From the NCBI RefSeq assembly GCF_050624435.1, contig NC_134546.1, forward strand, positions 18,251,001 to 18,315,000: a stretch of 64,000 nt of DNA, in the 5' to 3' direction. This stretch comes from Tenrec ecaudatus. Taxonomy: Eukaryota > Chordata > Mammalia > Afrosoricida > Tenrecidae. The translations under genes and the position numbers were made by a program. The notes beneath the pieces are model-generated. The model ran no database searches and was not told the DNA's origin. It worked only from the letters and a program-made list of their open reading frames with translations. How positions within the stretch are numbered: position 1 is the stretch's first letter; every line of letters begins with the position of its first letter. Of the stretch, positions 52,031-64,000 are shown one piece after another.

Positions 52031-52623
52031 GAAATACTATGAGCAGCTTCTGTCCAATAAATTACTATCACCCCTCCTAGGCCTACGTGGTGGTTACTGG
52101 AAAGAGGACGTTTGGGAAGGCAGTAACACTGGATTCTGGAATATAGTCAGACAGGTGCCTTCATGCAAATACCCTTTCCAACTCTCCAAACACCCACTCA
52201 CATGTGATCTCAAAACACCCAGTACCTTTACTTGGCTGTACCTACTTCACAATAAGCTCAATATGAGCAATTTGACTCCCCAGCCTAGGTCAGGCCTGAG
52301 TGCTTCTTGTGAACCAAAGTGTTAGGCTACGGAGCCTTGAGAGTTCATGGAGGGAGCGCCCCCGTGCCCACAGGAGGCTGTGACCAGAGGAGAAAGTCTG
52401 TGGAAGGAGAGGGATCTAGAGAGGCCTGGTGAAGCAGGCCCCAAGGTTCCGGCCTGGGCAGCGGAACTGTCCAGGAAAGCCCCAGCCCTCTGGCTTCGGG
52501 CCTGGGCGCCATTTGTTCTCGGCAGACTTCATTCCAAGGGTCCATGTGGCCTAAGACTAGGGACTGGGCAGAAGGCAATGGCTGGCTGGAGTGGAAGCCG
52601 AGCCCTTCAGTGGGACAGGATAC

Positions 52624-55600
52624 TTAGAACATAGCATTGAATTGGGCTTGGCTTTCAAGCTGCATACGGTGGCCCAATGGGGAGGTGAGTCCACGGATAA
52701 AATGGATCCGAACCAGCCCTGACTGCCCCCCAGATACCAGCCATCCGTAGGAGTCCAGGTTTGGGCTGAAACGTACCTGTGAATGGAAGACAACAGAGAG
52801 ATGCCCACAGTTAATCCTTTGGAGCAACCATCGCAACAATCAAATGAGCCACAATCTGAATGGAAGGGGAAGACAATACAGCAGAGTGCAAGGTGGCTGA
52901 AGCCGTGTTCTCTTCTTAGCTGGCACCTGATCACAGGCCTAGAGCTGGGGCGGGGAAATGAACGTGGAGTGCACCAGAGAAGACAGGAGGCAAAGCTCTT
53001 ACCTTATGAATAGCCTCCAGCTGCAGCCTGTCCAGGCAGAGCTGTGTGAGCCCCTCTCTCTCCTGCATGCGAAGCATTGGTTCCCTACGGAGCAGATTGT
53101 GGAAGGAACTCTGCAGGAGGAAGAAAGACAGCGTGCGGCTGCTGAAGTCGTGCATCTGTGTGCTGGAACCCCTAAGGGTCCCCCACCATCCAAGGGGTAA
53201 AGACAGGCTTCTAACTTTTCTAATGACGGCTGTGGAGCACTTCTCCCGGCCCCTACTTACCAAATCTGTGTCCTGAAAGAGCAAATAGTGATGGCTGACA
53301 GTTTCCGCGTAAGTTCGCGCCTTGGGAGGGTTGGGAGCCCCGGATGTAGCCCCAGATGAATACTGGGCTTGTTCTTCAGGGTTATCCTGATATGCAATCA
53401 GGTCTGCTTTATAGACAGGCTAAAGAGGAGAGCAGGAAATTACAGAGTCAAGGAAAGGGGACAGGAAACTGGTTTGAGGCTACAGAAATGTAGCAATGGA
53501 GGGCACTAGTGTGTTTTAAACACAGAGCTGGGAACATTATCCAAAGGTCGGTGCTAAGACTTTCAGGGAAATATCAGGAAAGGGTACTATGAGGCGTTAG
53601 AAAGGCTTGTGGAGGAGAATCCAAGAAATGGAACTGCCAGTGGATATTTATACGTACGAATCTTCGCTCCACAGGCCGCTTGACATTGATTGGGTTCAGT
53701 GCTAAATCAGGCATGACAGCTGCAATGAGCTCCCCGGATATATCTCCAGCGGCGATTGTCCCAAGCCAGTCTGACCCTGAAAGACTCTAATAGGAAGAGA
53801 AAGATTCCATTCGTTCATATCCATCAGTTCCCTCAACTAGTTCATAGGCTGGAGGAGGAGACAAGCACTTAATGACACAGTTACTGAGTCAATGAGTTAA
53901 TGACACCTATCTATCCCTCCTTCTACCAAAAACTGCCCCCTCTGACCACTAGGTGAAGACTCGAGTCCGCTGTGAGATGAGGAACTGTGTGAGAGAAAGG
54001 GCTCACCCAGACAGTGCCTTTTCGAGGGGCAGTGAAGTAGGCTTTGAAACCAAGGTAACCAGCATCGATATAATGAATTCCACAGAGGCCATAACTGTAA
54101 GACAGAGAGGTAAAATTAAATCTTCCTTTTTAAAAATGAGCTTTAGTTCTTCTCTCTAGTCCTTCCCAAATTCAAATCATTGTCAGTGGGACAGCTCTCC
54201 ACCCTTCTTCTCTCCTCACAAGAAATTGACAGCCTCAGCACCCCAGTCCCCGGGGTCTGTCCCCAGAGCTCCACCCTGCCGTACGAGGCATAGCAGTTGT
54301 CCTGAGCCACAGTGACACCATTGTAGGGAAGCAGCCAGGCCAGCTCTGTACTCAGGAAGCGCTTGATACAGTTTATTGGTTCATAGGGTCGTCGAAGGTC
54401 CCAGAATTTGATTTTTCGGTCACTTCCAGCAGAGACTAGAAAATGACTATGAAAAGATGGAAAATCCAGTATCAACAAAGCTGAAAGCATCTGCTTGCCC
54501 CAGTCTCCCCCCTCCACCTCAACAACCCTCTCGGAGTCCACACCTGTTGGCTTTGCACCACTGAAGGTTACGCACAGCCTGGTCGTGGGCCGGGAAACAC
54601 TGGAAGGGGTAGAGCTTCAGGGAGCCGTCGGAGAGCCGTATCTGCTGCAGGGGTGAGTTAGTGGGCAGGTTCCAGAAAACCACCATGCCTGTGGTAGACA
54701 CAAAACAAGCAGCTATGAAAGGCAGGCTCTCTCTTCTTTGTCCTACTCGCTCTACGTGCCTGGGATCTTGTCTTCTGCCGTGAGACAGAAAGGTATGGGG
54801 CATATGATCAGCTCTCCTACATTCCCTCCATGGTCTAACTAGTCAAGCTGATAGTTTAGTCCCAATTCTCATCCATAAGCAATTAACAACTGAGTCAAGG
54901 CCCTGCGGTGTAAAGAAGATACGTTGAATGCACTAAGTAAAAGGGCCATAAAACGGTCCTCTAAGACCAAGCTTGGCAAAGATGCAAATAAAGCCCGCCC
55001 CATCTTGTCATACGTTTCCTTTGGGGCACGGCCATACCCACTCAGCTGCTGTCCCCTTACAGTGTGGCAATGGAGCAGTCCCAACAAAGGCCAGACAGGC
55101 AGTTCTCAAAGCCGACACTGCGGACCATCTGGCCCTCAGAGAACAAGTTAGGAGCCCAAAGCTACAGATGTCGAGGGCTGGAAAGCAGATGGACAAATAG
55201 AGACTAATGTGGATGATGCAAAATCCCAACACAACACTGGCCGGGGAGAAGGTAATCAAAAGTAGAACTTGCATTCAATAGAAGACAAACGTTTGTGGCA
55301 CACATGATTGGAAAGGGCTAAAGTCTTATCCATACACTCTGGGGCTGTAGCAGCCAGAAGGCCTTGGCTTTGTTGCTACTAGTTGTGACCCAGGGGATTC
55401 TAACGCTTGGGGATTCCAGGTGTGCAGAGTAGAAGCAGTTTGTTGGGTGTCTTAAGTGCCTCAAGATAGGTTTGAGGCACCAAACTTCCATTTAGTGGCC
55501 CAGTGTTTCACTGGATACCCAGCAGGCCTGAGCGACAGCTCAGTGCTGTAAATAATTCAGCAGTGGAGAAGGAGGTTGCGATAAAAGGGCTGGTACTGAC

Positions 55601-58600
55601 ACTCAACCCCTGGGATGTAGAATTAAAGGCTAAGTAGCTTTAGGAATTAAGACAGCGGAACAGCATCGAGTGTCAGGTATCTTGAAAATAATGAAGAGCA
55701 TCACCCAAAAGAAAAGCCATTCGGAGCTGGAAAGAGATGGTTAAGAGGCACCAGCGTGCTAAAATCCCTAACTTCCCAGCAGGGCGTCTACGGGCCATGT
55801 CTAAAAAGAAAACTGTCATTTAAAAACCACCACACTACCACCTCCTCCTAACCCCAACGACCTAATGCTGTTTGTCATTTAAAAGGCATCTTAGGGAACT
55901 AGTGTCTCCGTGGTAAAAACATTAAGAGCTTAGCTATTCTTCTAGTTTCACTTCAGCATCTCCTCTACAAAGTTAAAATAATTAATTTGAATACCTTTTC
56001 ATTTACTTATATAACAGGAGTCCATCTTTATGTCTGCAGAGAACACTGCATGAACTGACGTTCACCTACTCTTACTTTCTGAGTACAAAAGCTCTAGAGA
56101 CTTGCCTTCTTCTTGGTATTTGCTGATACTGTTTGAATACTAATAAGTACAAAATACCCAGAACTGAAGCAAGATAGCAGCCGTGAAAGCCAGTCTGTAT
56201 AGAAAGTTGAGAGTGCAGACGGGCTCAGGCTGGTTTTGGAGTTTACCATTATAGTATCCAGCAGCCAGGTGGTGGTGGGGTCGGGTGGGCATCCAGGCCA
56301 GACTAAGGCACTGACCACACTCCGAGGGGTCTGAGGCTTGCATCGACCCCACCTGAAGTGTTGCCACACACTCTACCTGCAGAGACCGAAGAGACAGGAC
56401 CAGGGTTAGGGAAACCTGCTATGTAATCCAACAGAATGGGGAGCCGTTCCGGTAAAGGGGGGGGGCTCGCTGTGGGAGCAGCAGGAAGAAGCTCTAGAAG
56501 ACAAGCCCAACGAAAGCAGTAGGTCGGTCACTCACCTTATAAATGGCCGACTTCTTCACATCTGTGAGGGAAGAAGAGCAGCAACGGGTGCTGAGAGTCC
56601 TAAAAGGCCGCCACCAGGCTTTGCTCTTCAAAGCCAGCCCCCCTCCCTCTTTAGATAACGACCCTCTCTTATACTTCAGCCCCATCCTCTTTCCTTCTAT
56701 CACACCTGATAGCATCCCTCCTCCTCTCAGAATGGCTACCGCCACCCCTGCTCTCTTCTCCAGAATTTTGCTCATGTGCGTCTCTCCTCTGGTTCATGTC
56801 CAGTCACACAAAATACGTAAACCCTTCCTTCAGTCCACATTCACTTTTAGCCACTAACCTCACGTATATGATTCTTAAACTTCTTCAAAGAGTCATCTCC
56901 ACTTACTATGCCCAGGTCCTCAACCCCATTCCCTCCTCCACCAGATCGCCCAGTAGGACCAGCCCCAGGCCCAAATCTGGGCAAGCTCCTCTTGAAATGT
57001 GCAGGACCCTGTCTTGACCCCTTCAAGCCGACCATCTCCTCCTCTCTTGGCAACAGAATGTGTGTTTGTGCACATGTGTGCGCACGCGTGGGGTGCTGAG
57101 GGCTGGAGAGGCTATGTGATGAGTGGCCCCCTCTTGTCAGCCCCAGCCCTCGGCTGCCCTCCACCCCCCACCTGGGGCAGCAAGAGGAGAAGGGCCAGAG
57201 AACATAGAGGGAGGCAGACTGGCAAAGTGCGGTTGTAAGACTGCAGGTGGCTAAGGAGAGGCTCAGGAACCAAGTATGAAGTCTGAACGGAAGGGGTGCC
57301 TGAGCTAAACCCTAGAGACTGCGCTGGGAGGGTTGCAGGGGAGCTGGAGGTCCGCCAAACTCCTGCCGCCCTTACAGCAGCCCTAACCTCCGCTGGGCTA
57401 CTCACCTGGCGGCTGCTGGGCCAGCAGGGCCTCGGGATGGGGCAGGCTGAACAGCAGCACCTTCCCGTCTGAGCAGGCAAGCGCCAAAAGACCCAACCGG
57501 GGCAGGAGAGGAGCCTAGAGGGTAAGACCACACCTGCACTGAGCTTAATGCCCTCAGGTTCCCCTCAGAAAGTCTTTGAGGCCCCTGGAAATAGGATATG
57601 AGGTGGTGGAGAAGACTGGAAGCACTGCTCTCCCTTCCTCTGAGAACTCCCAGGGCCTCTCTCTGTCCTAGCTCTGCGTCTTATGGCCATCCCCCAAACA
57701 CACAGAAGTACCTTCCGAGGGGTGCTTGGAAGCTCCCATGCTCCACTGGGGCAGAACTTGAGGTCCCAGATGCAACCGTTATCACAAGCAATCCCGTAGA
57801 CAAAGTGGGCCCTGTTGTCAGAACTGGGGAGAGAAACCACGTGGGGAGGATAGGAAGGAGGAAGCCAAGGCTCTGAGAGCTGGGGCTCCACTTGTCTCCC
57901 CCAGTCCCAGCCCTCCTCCTCCTCGTCAAGTCCCCACCCTCCTAGGGCACTGTCCCAGCCCCCACCTCACCAGCTTTCTTGCTGCAAAGTCCCAAGGCCC
58001 CAGAGCTGGAGCAGCCCCGGGCCTGAATACAGCTGGCTCAATGAGTGCGTCTCATTCATGTCAGGGCTGGAGAACAGGGCCACATACTGCGAGGTTGTTG
58101 CCCCCTCTGGCACCGGGCACCACTCCAGAGCCCAGAGTGGTCCCCCCGTGAAGAAGGACATGTCCCAGCGCTCTGGGTGCGCTCTGATGGAGCTGAATCT
58201 AGAGGGAGGCGAAGAGGGGATGAAGAGAGGAATGCTTAGAAAGGAGTCAGGGACAAATGAAAGTGCCACCCGGCACTGGTGTGACCTGGCTTCAGCCGAG
58301 TCCGCAGGAGACAGGGAGGATGATCAAGAACAGTCTGCAAGGGAGAAGCCTCCTTAACCAGCCCTTGCAGCTTCCTCTTTTTGGCCCCCGAGTCTGTCCA
58401 GCTGCAGCTCACTTTGCAGATGGGCTGTTGAGGCTCCTTTACTACAATGTTCGCTCTAGGGGTCAGCCTGTCCAGGTCTCCCTGAGTAGACAAGGCTGTG
58501 TAGATGAAAAGGTGATGAACTGGTTCCCTCCAACATCTCCCTACCTTCCCCCAGTGATGAGGCAGCATTTGAGAGCGGACTCACTCTGGCCAGGAGACTT

Positions 58601-61600
58601 ACCCCTGAGGCCAAGAAAACGGGAAAGGCAGGGCTACCTGGCCATCCCTGCGAACCCTTGTTTGTGCTGCTTCTGTCTCCGAGGATCAGAAAAGCGCTGA
58701 GCTGCAATCTTTACCTATTGATTCGGTAGAGTGTGCCGTCCTCAGGAAGTCCTTCCCGGTGTACAGAAAACAGCGGAGACTTCTCCTCCTGGGGCAGGTA
58801 GGGAGCAGCCTCACTGCAGGAAGGCAAAGAGAACAGCCTAACGTTGGAAGAGTTCCAACCATTCCAGGATTCTCCAAAATAGATCCAGAGCCCCGCTGTC
58901 ACTCTTCCATCTCCTGTGGTGCCACCCCTCCAAGGTTCAGAAACGTCTCTTTAACTTACATTTCAGATAACAAATGCCACTTCCAGGCCAAAGGGATCCA
59001 GTCTGCAAACTCCCAGTACGAATGCTTCTGTTCTCGGCTAAGGGAACAGAAGCAGCCTTAATGAAGAGGCAGAGACCCCAGCGAGTCCTATCCAGCTTTT
59101 GGACAACGGAAATGGGGCTGGCGCAATGGAGAAATTTCTGCTTGTGAATGCTCTCTTTCCCCCACTGCCCCACTTCAGACCCCCATTCTGGACTCCAACA
59201 TTACCCCTCTAGCCCTCCTGCCCATCCCCCACGTCTTACAGGTCCTTGGTGAGGTGGAAGCACTTCCACACAGGAGCCATGATGTGATTGGGTAAGCCAT
59301 TGGGAGCCATTCCTCGGCAGTGAGGCTTCTGCTTCTATGGGATGGAATTGAAGAAAATGTAAAGGAAACCATTTCATAGGCTGGTGGGAAGTCCGAAAGG
59401 AGCAAGGTTCCCGTTTTCCTCTGCCTTTACTTTCCTTGGCATCACTTCCTCTCTAGTCCCTGCCCTATCAGCATCTGAAAAGACTTCATGCCAACGATTA
59501 TAATTTCACCACCTTCTGCTTACACCTCCATTGGAATGATGACATGTGAATGACGTTGTGTACCCTCCTTGGTCTCTCCAAGGCATTCGATTCATAGGAC
59601 ACCCAGGGGCTATCTGAGGGTCCTGCCCCATGGGAGTCGCCCCACCTCCCTCATACACTCTCATGGGCTCCCCCTGCTCTCCCTGTAGACTCAATACTGA
59701 CATTCCCCAGAGCCCCTCCTGCCTTCTGAATCACTCCTGAGAGCCACATCCACGGCCATAGCTCCGACTGCCAGCTTTACACCTGATGATCAGAGGTAGA
59801 ACTTAGTGAAGGCAAACTTTTCTCCAAGTCCGAAGCCCACCCGGTATTGGGCCAAGCCACATCAAAACTGAGCAAATGGATATTCAAAGGCAGAGCATCC
59901 TGTTCATCATGGATTCGTGAACATTAATTTGGGGCTTTCCAAGTATTATACTGAGATGTCATCATCTTTTCTAGAAGATGCTGAGCTGTTTGTGCTCCTT
60001 TAGATGTTGCCCCCAGGCAAAGGAAGTCCTGGTCCCATACATCTAACTAGCCACCAGACATTCCCAGCTCATCCAGTGTGCAACACATCAAGACATAAAC
60101 CAAGCAATCTCCCATCGGCCTGACTCCTTGACCCCTGCACGCTTCCCGTATTTCAGAAACCACTGCATGGTACCTGAACTAGAAAGTCCTGTTCCTCAAG
60201 TAGAAAGAAATGCTTTGAGAATGGTGATGGCAACATTGTACAAATGTGCTTGACACAATGGATGGATTGTGATGAGATGTACGAGCCCCCAATACAATGA
60301 TTAAAACAAACCCCAAACAACTCCCATTCAACTTCTTCCTTCAATTCCCTGTTAACGCTCTTCTCCATCTCTTGCACCTGTCCCTCTCTCACCTTCTCAT
60401 CTTTCACTGTGGTTCTGGCCTTCCCTCCCCCTCACTTGGGTAAACGAAGCCATCTTCTAAATGTCAGCTGCAGCCTGATCTAGTTCCCTAACCGATCACA
60501 TTTAGCTTCTTACTTAAAAACCTGTGTGTGCCCCGCATAGCTGCTCCACTCTAGGCCCTAGAGCCATTTCCCATGCTGATCACTGGAATTACCTGCCGAC
60601 CTGATGAAAACGACAGATCCACGCGCTCCATTTGCAACCTAATGAATCAAATCTCTAGGGTCCAGAGATCTGTACTATAGAGATCTGTACCAGATCCCCA
60701 GGGGATTCCAACCACCAACCCTTTGGGAAACCTGCCCCTAGAAGATGAAAGGCATCCACTAGCACAGCACACACGCAATGCTTCATCAACCTCTGTCCTT
60801 TCATCCCAACGTAATCTTTGCCACCACTTTGATCCAAGACTCTGGCCAGAACCTGTTTCTGGGAAAACCAGTCCCTTGGGGAATTTCCAAAACCTAGCTC
60901 AACACCACCTCTCTGTGACACCCCCCCCCCCCCCGCCCCAATCAATGAATCACCAGTCCTCTACATGCCTACACTCTCACATTTATTTCCTAGAGGGAAA
61001 GAGATGCTCAGTATAGGACTACTCTTGGTTCTGAGCCCCCTCCCCCATCTCCGTAATGCCTCAACTGCTTTTGACGTTATCCTTAGCGTCTTTGACCTAT
61101 TTGGACATCACGGTTCCTAAGCCAAAGCTATCCTTTTCCACACTCTGCTGAACCCCTAAGAACCCCAGTGGTTCTTATCCTTTCAGGTTACCCCGGAAGT
61201 GGATCCTCGAGGAGCGCTTCGGGGCACCGCAGGCACAGTGGACGCGGTGGGCACAGTGGGTGCAGCGGGCACTGTAGGCGCGGCGGGCACTGTGGGTGCG
61301 GTGGGCACTGTAGGCGTGGCAGGCACTGCGGGCGCAGCAGGCACTGCAGGCTCAGGGTCGGAGGAGCTTTCACTCGGGATCTCACTCTCTTCTTCCTCTT
61401 CTGTCTTAACCCGGAGAACAAAGTCTTCGTCTCCCGCGGTATCATCCTCTCCTCCCACCACACCTTGAGGATCTGCCTCCAGCTGGCTCTGCTTCAGCGT
61501 GGTGGGGCTGTTCAACCTGGCGCCCTCAGGACAGGCCACTGGAGCAGGCAGTGTTGTGGAGAACTCCTCAGCCAGTTCATGAAGATACAGAAGTGCCCTG

Positions 61601-62886
61601 GGGAACAGGGCAGAGACAGAGCCATACTCACAAACGCTCACCCGAGGGCCCACTCTTCCAGACACTTGTCTCACTGGCTGCTCCCCGTAACCCTGTGAAG
61701 CAGGTACACATCTCCCCTTCCCCTCTGGCAGAAGAAACAGAAACTCAGGAAAGTTAAGTGGCTTGGCCAAGATGACTCAGAATACAGTCTGAATTCAGAA
61801 CCCAGGTCTTCCAAAAGTCAATGCACCTTTCCCCTACCACAGTCAAAGGCCATGGCGGGACAGGGAAGAGTGGAAGGGCACATATATACGGATGCAGAGG
61901 GGGTGCTCAGGCAGAAGGTGACTGGGGGCTAGGAGGTACAAGACACAGAAAGGTAACCTACCAGACAGACAGTCAGCAGAGATTAAAAGTTGCTGTGCTC
62001 AGAGCTAAATCATCCAAGTTCCCAGAACCCAGACACCACCCATGCTTACCTGATACCTCATCAGTCGTCTCTTCTCCAACACCTGCCCCACCCTGATCCC
62101 TTCACCCCAACCCCCCTCCACCAAGCTGTGCCCCACAATCCTTACACTTGGGCAGCCCTTCGGCGGGGTCGTTCCCCAGGAGGGGTCTCAAAGTCCTCAG
62201 GGGGCCTCTTTGGAGGTGGAGACTCTGGCTGATCTAGGCCTTTGGACAACTTCAGCAGTAGCAGCTCTGCCTTGGACTTTCGACCTCGTTTCTTAGGCAT
62301 GGGGGCGGAAAGAGGGTTGGATTGATCTAAGAGGCCAGGAACCAGAGGGGCTGATGGAGGATTAGGCTGTTGGGGCCTTTTGGGGCCTTTTCGTGTCCTA
62401 CCACCTCTCTTCCGGCCAGGCTTTGAGGCCCTAGGCTTTGAGACTTTTGCCATCTCTGAAGAAAGATCTGTAGAGAAGAATATGGGTCTGTGAGAGGGGA
62501 CCGGAGCTCAGGCCAACCCCTGCTGAAACCTCTTCTTTGGAGTAGCTTATACCATACACAGGTGTGTGAGATCCTGTGCGTTCAACCTGCTCTCGTATCT
62601 TAAGCTAGGAGCGCAGAGCACAGACAAGGCCCTTACCTTGCTGTTCCAGTCGGGAGACACCTTCCTGCTCTAGAGGGAGCCTCCTCTTTTCAGGAGAATC
62701 CTCGAATCCAGGCAAAGGGCTAGGTAAAGACATCTCTATGGAAGCTTCGGTGGCACTGGTCATTTCTGAAGAGGCCTTGGCGTCAAGCTGGTTTAGCACT
62801 TCCGGTCCGGGAGAGTCTACCACAGTCATGTTCCCCACGGGGCCGGCCTCCCCCAGGGCAACACAGCCGACCCCGCAGGTATCCAT
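52624..62886 (-). CDS. GTF3C2: GTF3C2 (TFIIIC110), RNA polymerase III factor subunit, 18 coding exons
   Basis: Exons: 62886-62637, 62467-62146, 61597-61192, 59334-59240, 59037-58960, 58813-58715, 58198-57971, 57823-57712, 57514-57406, 56561-56536, 56376-56247, 54688-54544, 54446-54285, 54094-54007, 53786-53658, 53419-53261, 53110-53003 and 52776-52624, giving 932 aa (human, as recalled, 911). The N-terminal third is basic and AT-hook-like ([15 protein letters not shown]), followed by an acidic stretch; the rest is a WD-repeat propeller (for example [16 protein letters not shown]). The protein is a TFIIIC subunit and helps it bind the B-box of tRNA promoters in the nucleus. Two oddities: a seven-unit hexapeptide repeat at residues 272-313, and a frameshift after NAMF that removes the last ~22 residues. 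Exon 10 is only 26 nt. The start is MDTCGVG as in human; the promoter is outside the window. Confidence 0.96.
60205..60307 (+). mobile_element. LINE-like retroposon 3' end in GTF3C2 intron 3
   Basis: tgctttgagaatggtgatgg, acaaatgtgcttgacacaat and CCCCCAATACAATG followed by an A-rich tail; antisense to the gene. Confidence 0.8.
61231..61356 (-). repeat. In-frame 18-bp minisatellite in GTF3C2 exon 3 (7 units)
   Basis: Seven tandem 18-bp units encode seven hexapeptides of the form xxPxVP ([42 protein letters not shown]). Human, as I recall it, has a single PEPAVP followed directly by RS. The period is exact and the frame is kept. Confidence 0.9.
61728..61840 (-). mobile_element. MIR, minus strand, in GTF3C2 intron 2
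   Basis: agaaacagaaactcaggaaa, then gtggcttggccaagatgact, then gaattcagaacccaggtctt is the reverse MIR core. Confidence 0.7.
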
Positions 62887-62912
62887 CAGCACCCCCCACA
62901 ATGGCTGCCCCT

Positions 62913-64000
62913 GCACACAGAGACAGACAAATGAGTAGAGGGCAGAAGCAAATGCCCGCGCTTACATGCATGCCAAGCTCAGCCTCGTCTGCTTCTGTTT
63001 TCCCTCTCCACACCTCATGCCCAGACACCCAAGCTCCCCATCACTTTTTCACTGAGCCAACCACTGACAAAGCATGTTCTCCAGGTCAGGCCCTGCCCAA
63101 GGCACTGCTTCTATGGCAATTAAACAAGGGAGACCAGGTTCCTGCCTGCATGCAACTTACACTCACTCTTATAAGCAATTAGGAATGAAAGCAACCTACC
63201 ATTCGCTATAGCCAAGTACTATGCTTAATTTGTTATTTAATTTAAAAGTTACAGAGCTTCTTGGAAAAAGATTGCAATATACACAATTATTCAACCCTGT
63301 CCCCACTCCAAACCTAGTGACTGAATCAAACTGCCCCATACCCACTCACCCACAAAATGCAAACAAGAAAAGCCTATCGTGAACCTAGGGGGAGGCCACC
63401 ACTTTGTCTCTGCCAGATCAGGCAGTGCCACCGTGAGAGTGAGCTCTGGAACCACCCTGCTTCACTGAGTCTCGAGAGTTTGCCACCTCTGACATAGTTG
63501 TCTATTGCTTGTTTGGGTGTAAATCCTTGAGTTTTTCCCCTCTGACCTAACAGTTGCCACCTTACACACGTTCCAGCTTTCACAGCAACCCAAGGAGGAT
63601 GGCTAGACCTAATGACCACCCCTGTGGATATTACTCTGGGAACAGATTTCAGACTAAGAATTGCCTGGTATCTTGCCATCAATTTACACTTGGACAGGTG
63701 AGGTGGGTGGTCACAAGACATTTCAGGACCAATCCCCTCCAGCAAGAGATCACATCCTCAGTAAATAATGGGTAAAGCTGCATTAATCCTCATTTTCTTC
63801 AAACTCAGAAATAAGCCAGCTGTGGGCCCATGGGGCACGACAGAAACAATAGTGACCATTACACCACAAACCCTGAGCAACCTCCAACTGCACAGTGTCT
63901 TGCCAGAATCAACTGTTTACCAGTGATAAATAAAGGAGGAGAAAACGCTCAAGCTCCAGAAGAGAACTACCTACAGGTCTCTATGCACCTTAATGATAAG
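62913..64000 (-). other. GTF3C2 5' intron (partial)
   Basis: An acceptor (tgtgtgcag on the minus strand) precedes 62912, 26 bases upstream of the ATG, so the sequence beyond is intron leading to a noncoding exon outside the window. No promoter-like CpG cluster or repeat I can name is seen here. Confidence 0.5.

Noticed and set aside
61168-61698. 176-aa plus-strand frame rich in Gly, His and Cys
   Set aside because: It is the reverse reading of the GTF3C2 exon 3 minisatellite. The regular composition comes from the 18-bp repeat.
62887-62916. Upstream extension of GTF3C2 (about 10 residues before MDTCGVG)
   Set aside because: The extension begins at GTG, not ATG, and runs through a good splice acceptor (tgtgtgcag). 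MDTCGVG matches the human start.

Overview
This window is mammalian nuclear DNA. It carries the gene block DNAJC5G - TRIM54 - UCN - MPV17 - GTF3C2, in the order and orientation found on human chromosome 2p23.3. The repeats point to an afrotherian: many AfroSINE copies, RTE/BovB-like LINE pieces, and a very frequent LINE-like retroposon ending in AATAAAATG. Three SPIN-type hAT copies narrow it further, because among afrotherians SPIN is best known from tenrecs. The lesser hedgehog tenrec or a close relative is my best guess; this is an inference from repeats, not a database match.

Layout. Bases 1-8300 are repeat-filled intergenic DNA with no gene seen. Bases 8300-9100 are CpG-rich and promoter-like. 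DNAJC5G (+) has four coding exons at 9616-11254 and encodes 172 aa. TRIM54 (+) has nine coding exons at 13440-36991 and encodes 364 aa; its 17.9 kb first intron holds most of the window's young repeats. UCN (-) is one coding exon at 37590-37955, tail-to-tail with TRIM54, with its TATA box and CRE visible upstream. MPV17 (-) has seven coding exons at 39439-49187 and encodes 176 aa. GTF3C2 (-) has eighteen coding exons at 52624-62886 and encodes 932 aa; its promoter lies beyond the right edge. All exon sets were read by hand from splice sites and from my memory of the human proteins, and all reading frames close exactly.

The genes do unrelated jobs: a testis-type cysteine-string co-chaperone, a muscle RING/B-box E3 ligase on microtubules, a CRF-family peptide hormone, a mitochondrial inner-membrane protein, and an RNA polymerase III factor. 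They are neighbours by conserved synteny, not as an operon or pathway.

I found no hidden new system. The features most worth a second look are: an interstitial telomere-like tract in MPV17 intron 2 flanked by a perfect 9-bp direct repeat; a seven-unit hexapeptide minisatellite inside GTF3C2 coding sequence; a frameshifted GTF3C2 C-terminus; a GC-AG intron in MPV17; and nested, twin-primed and tandem-duplicated retroposon copies.
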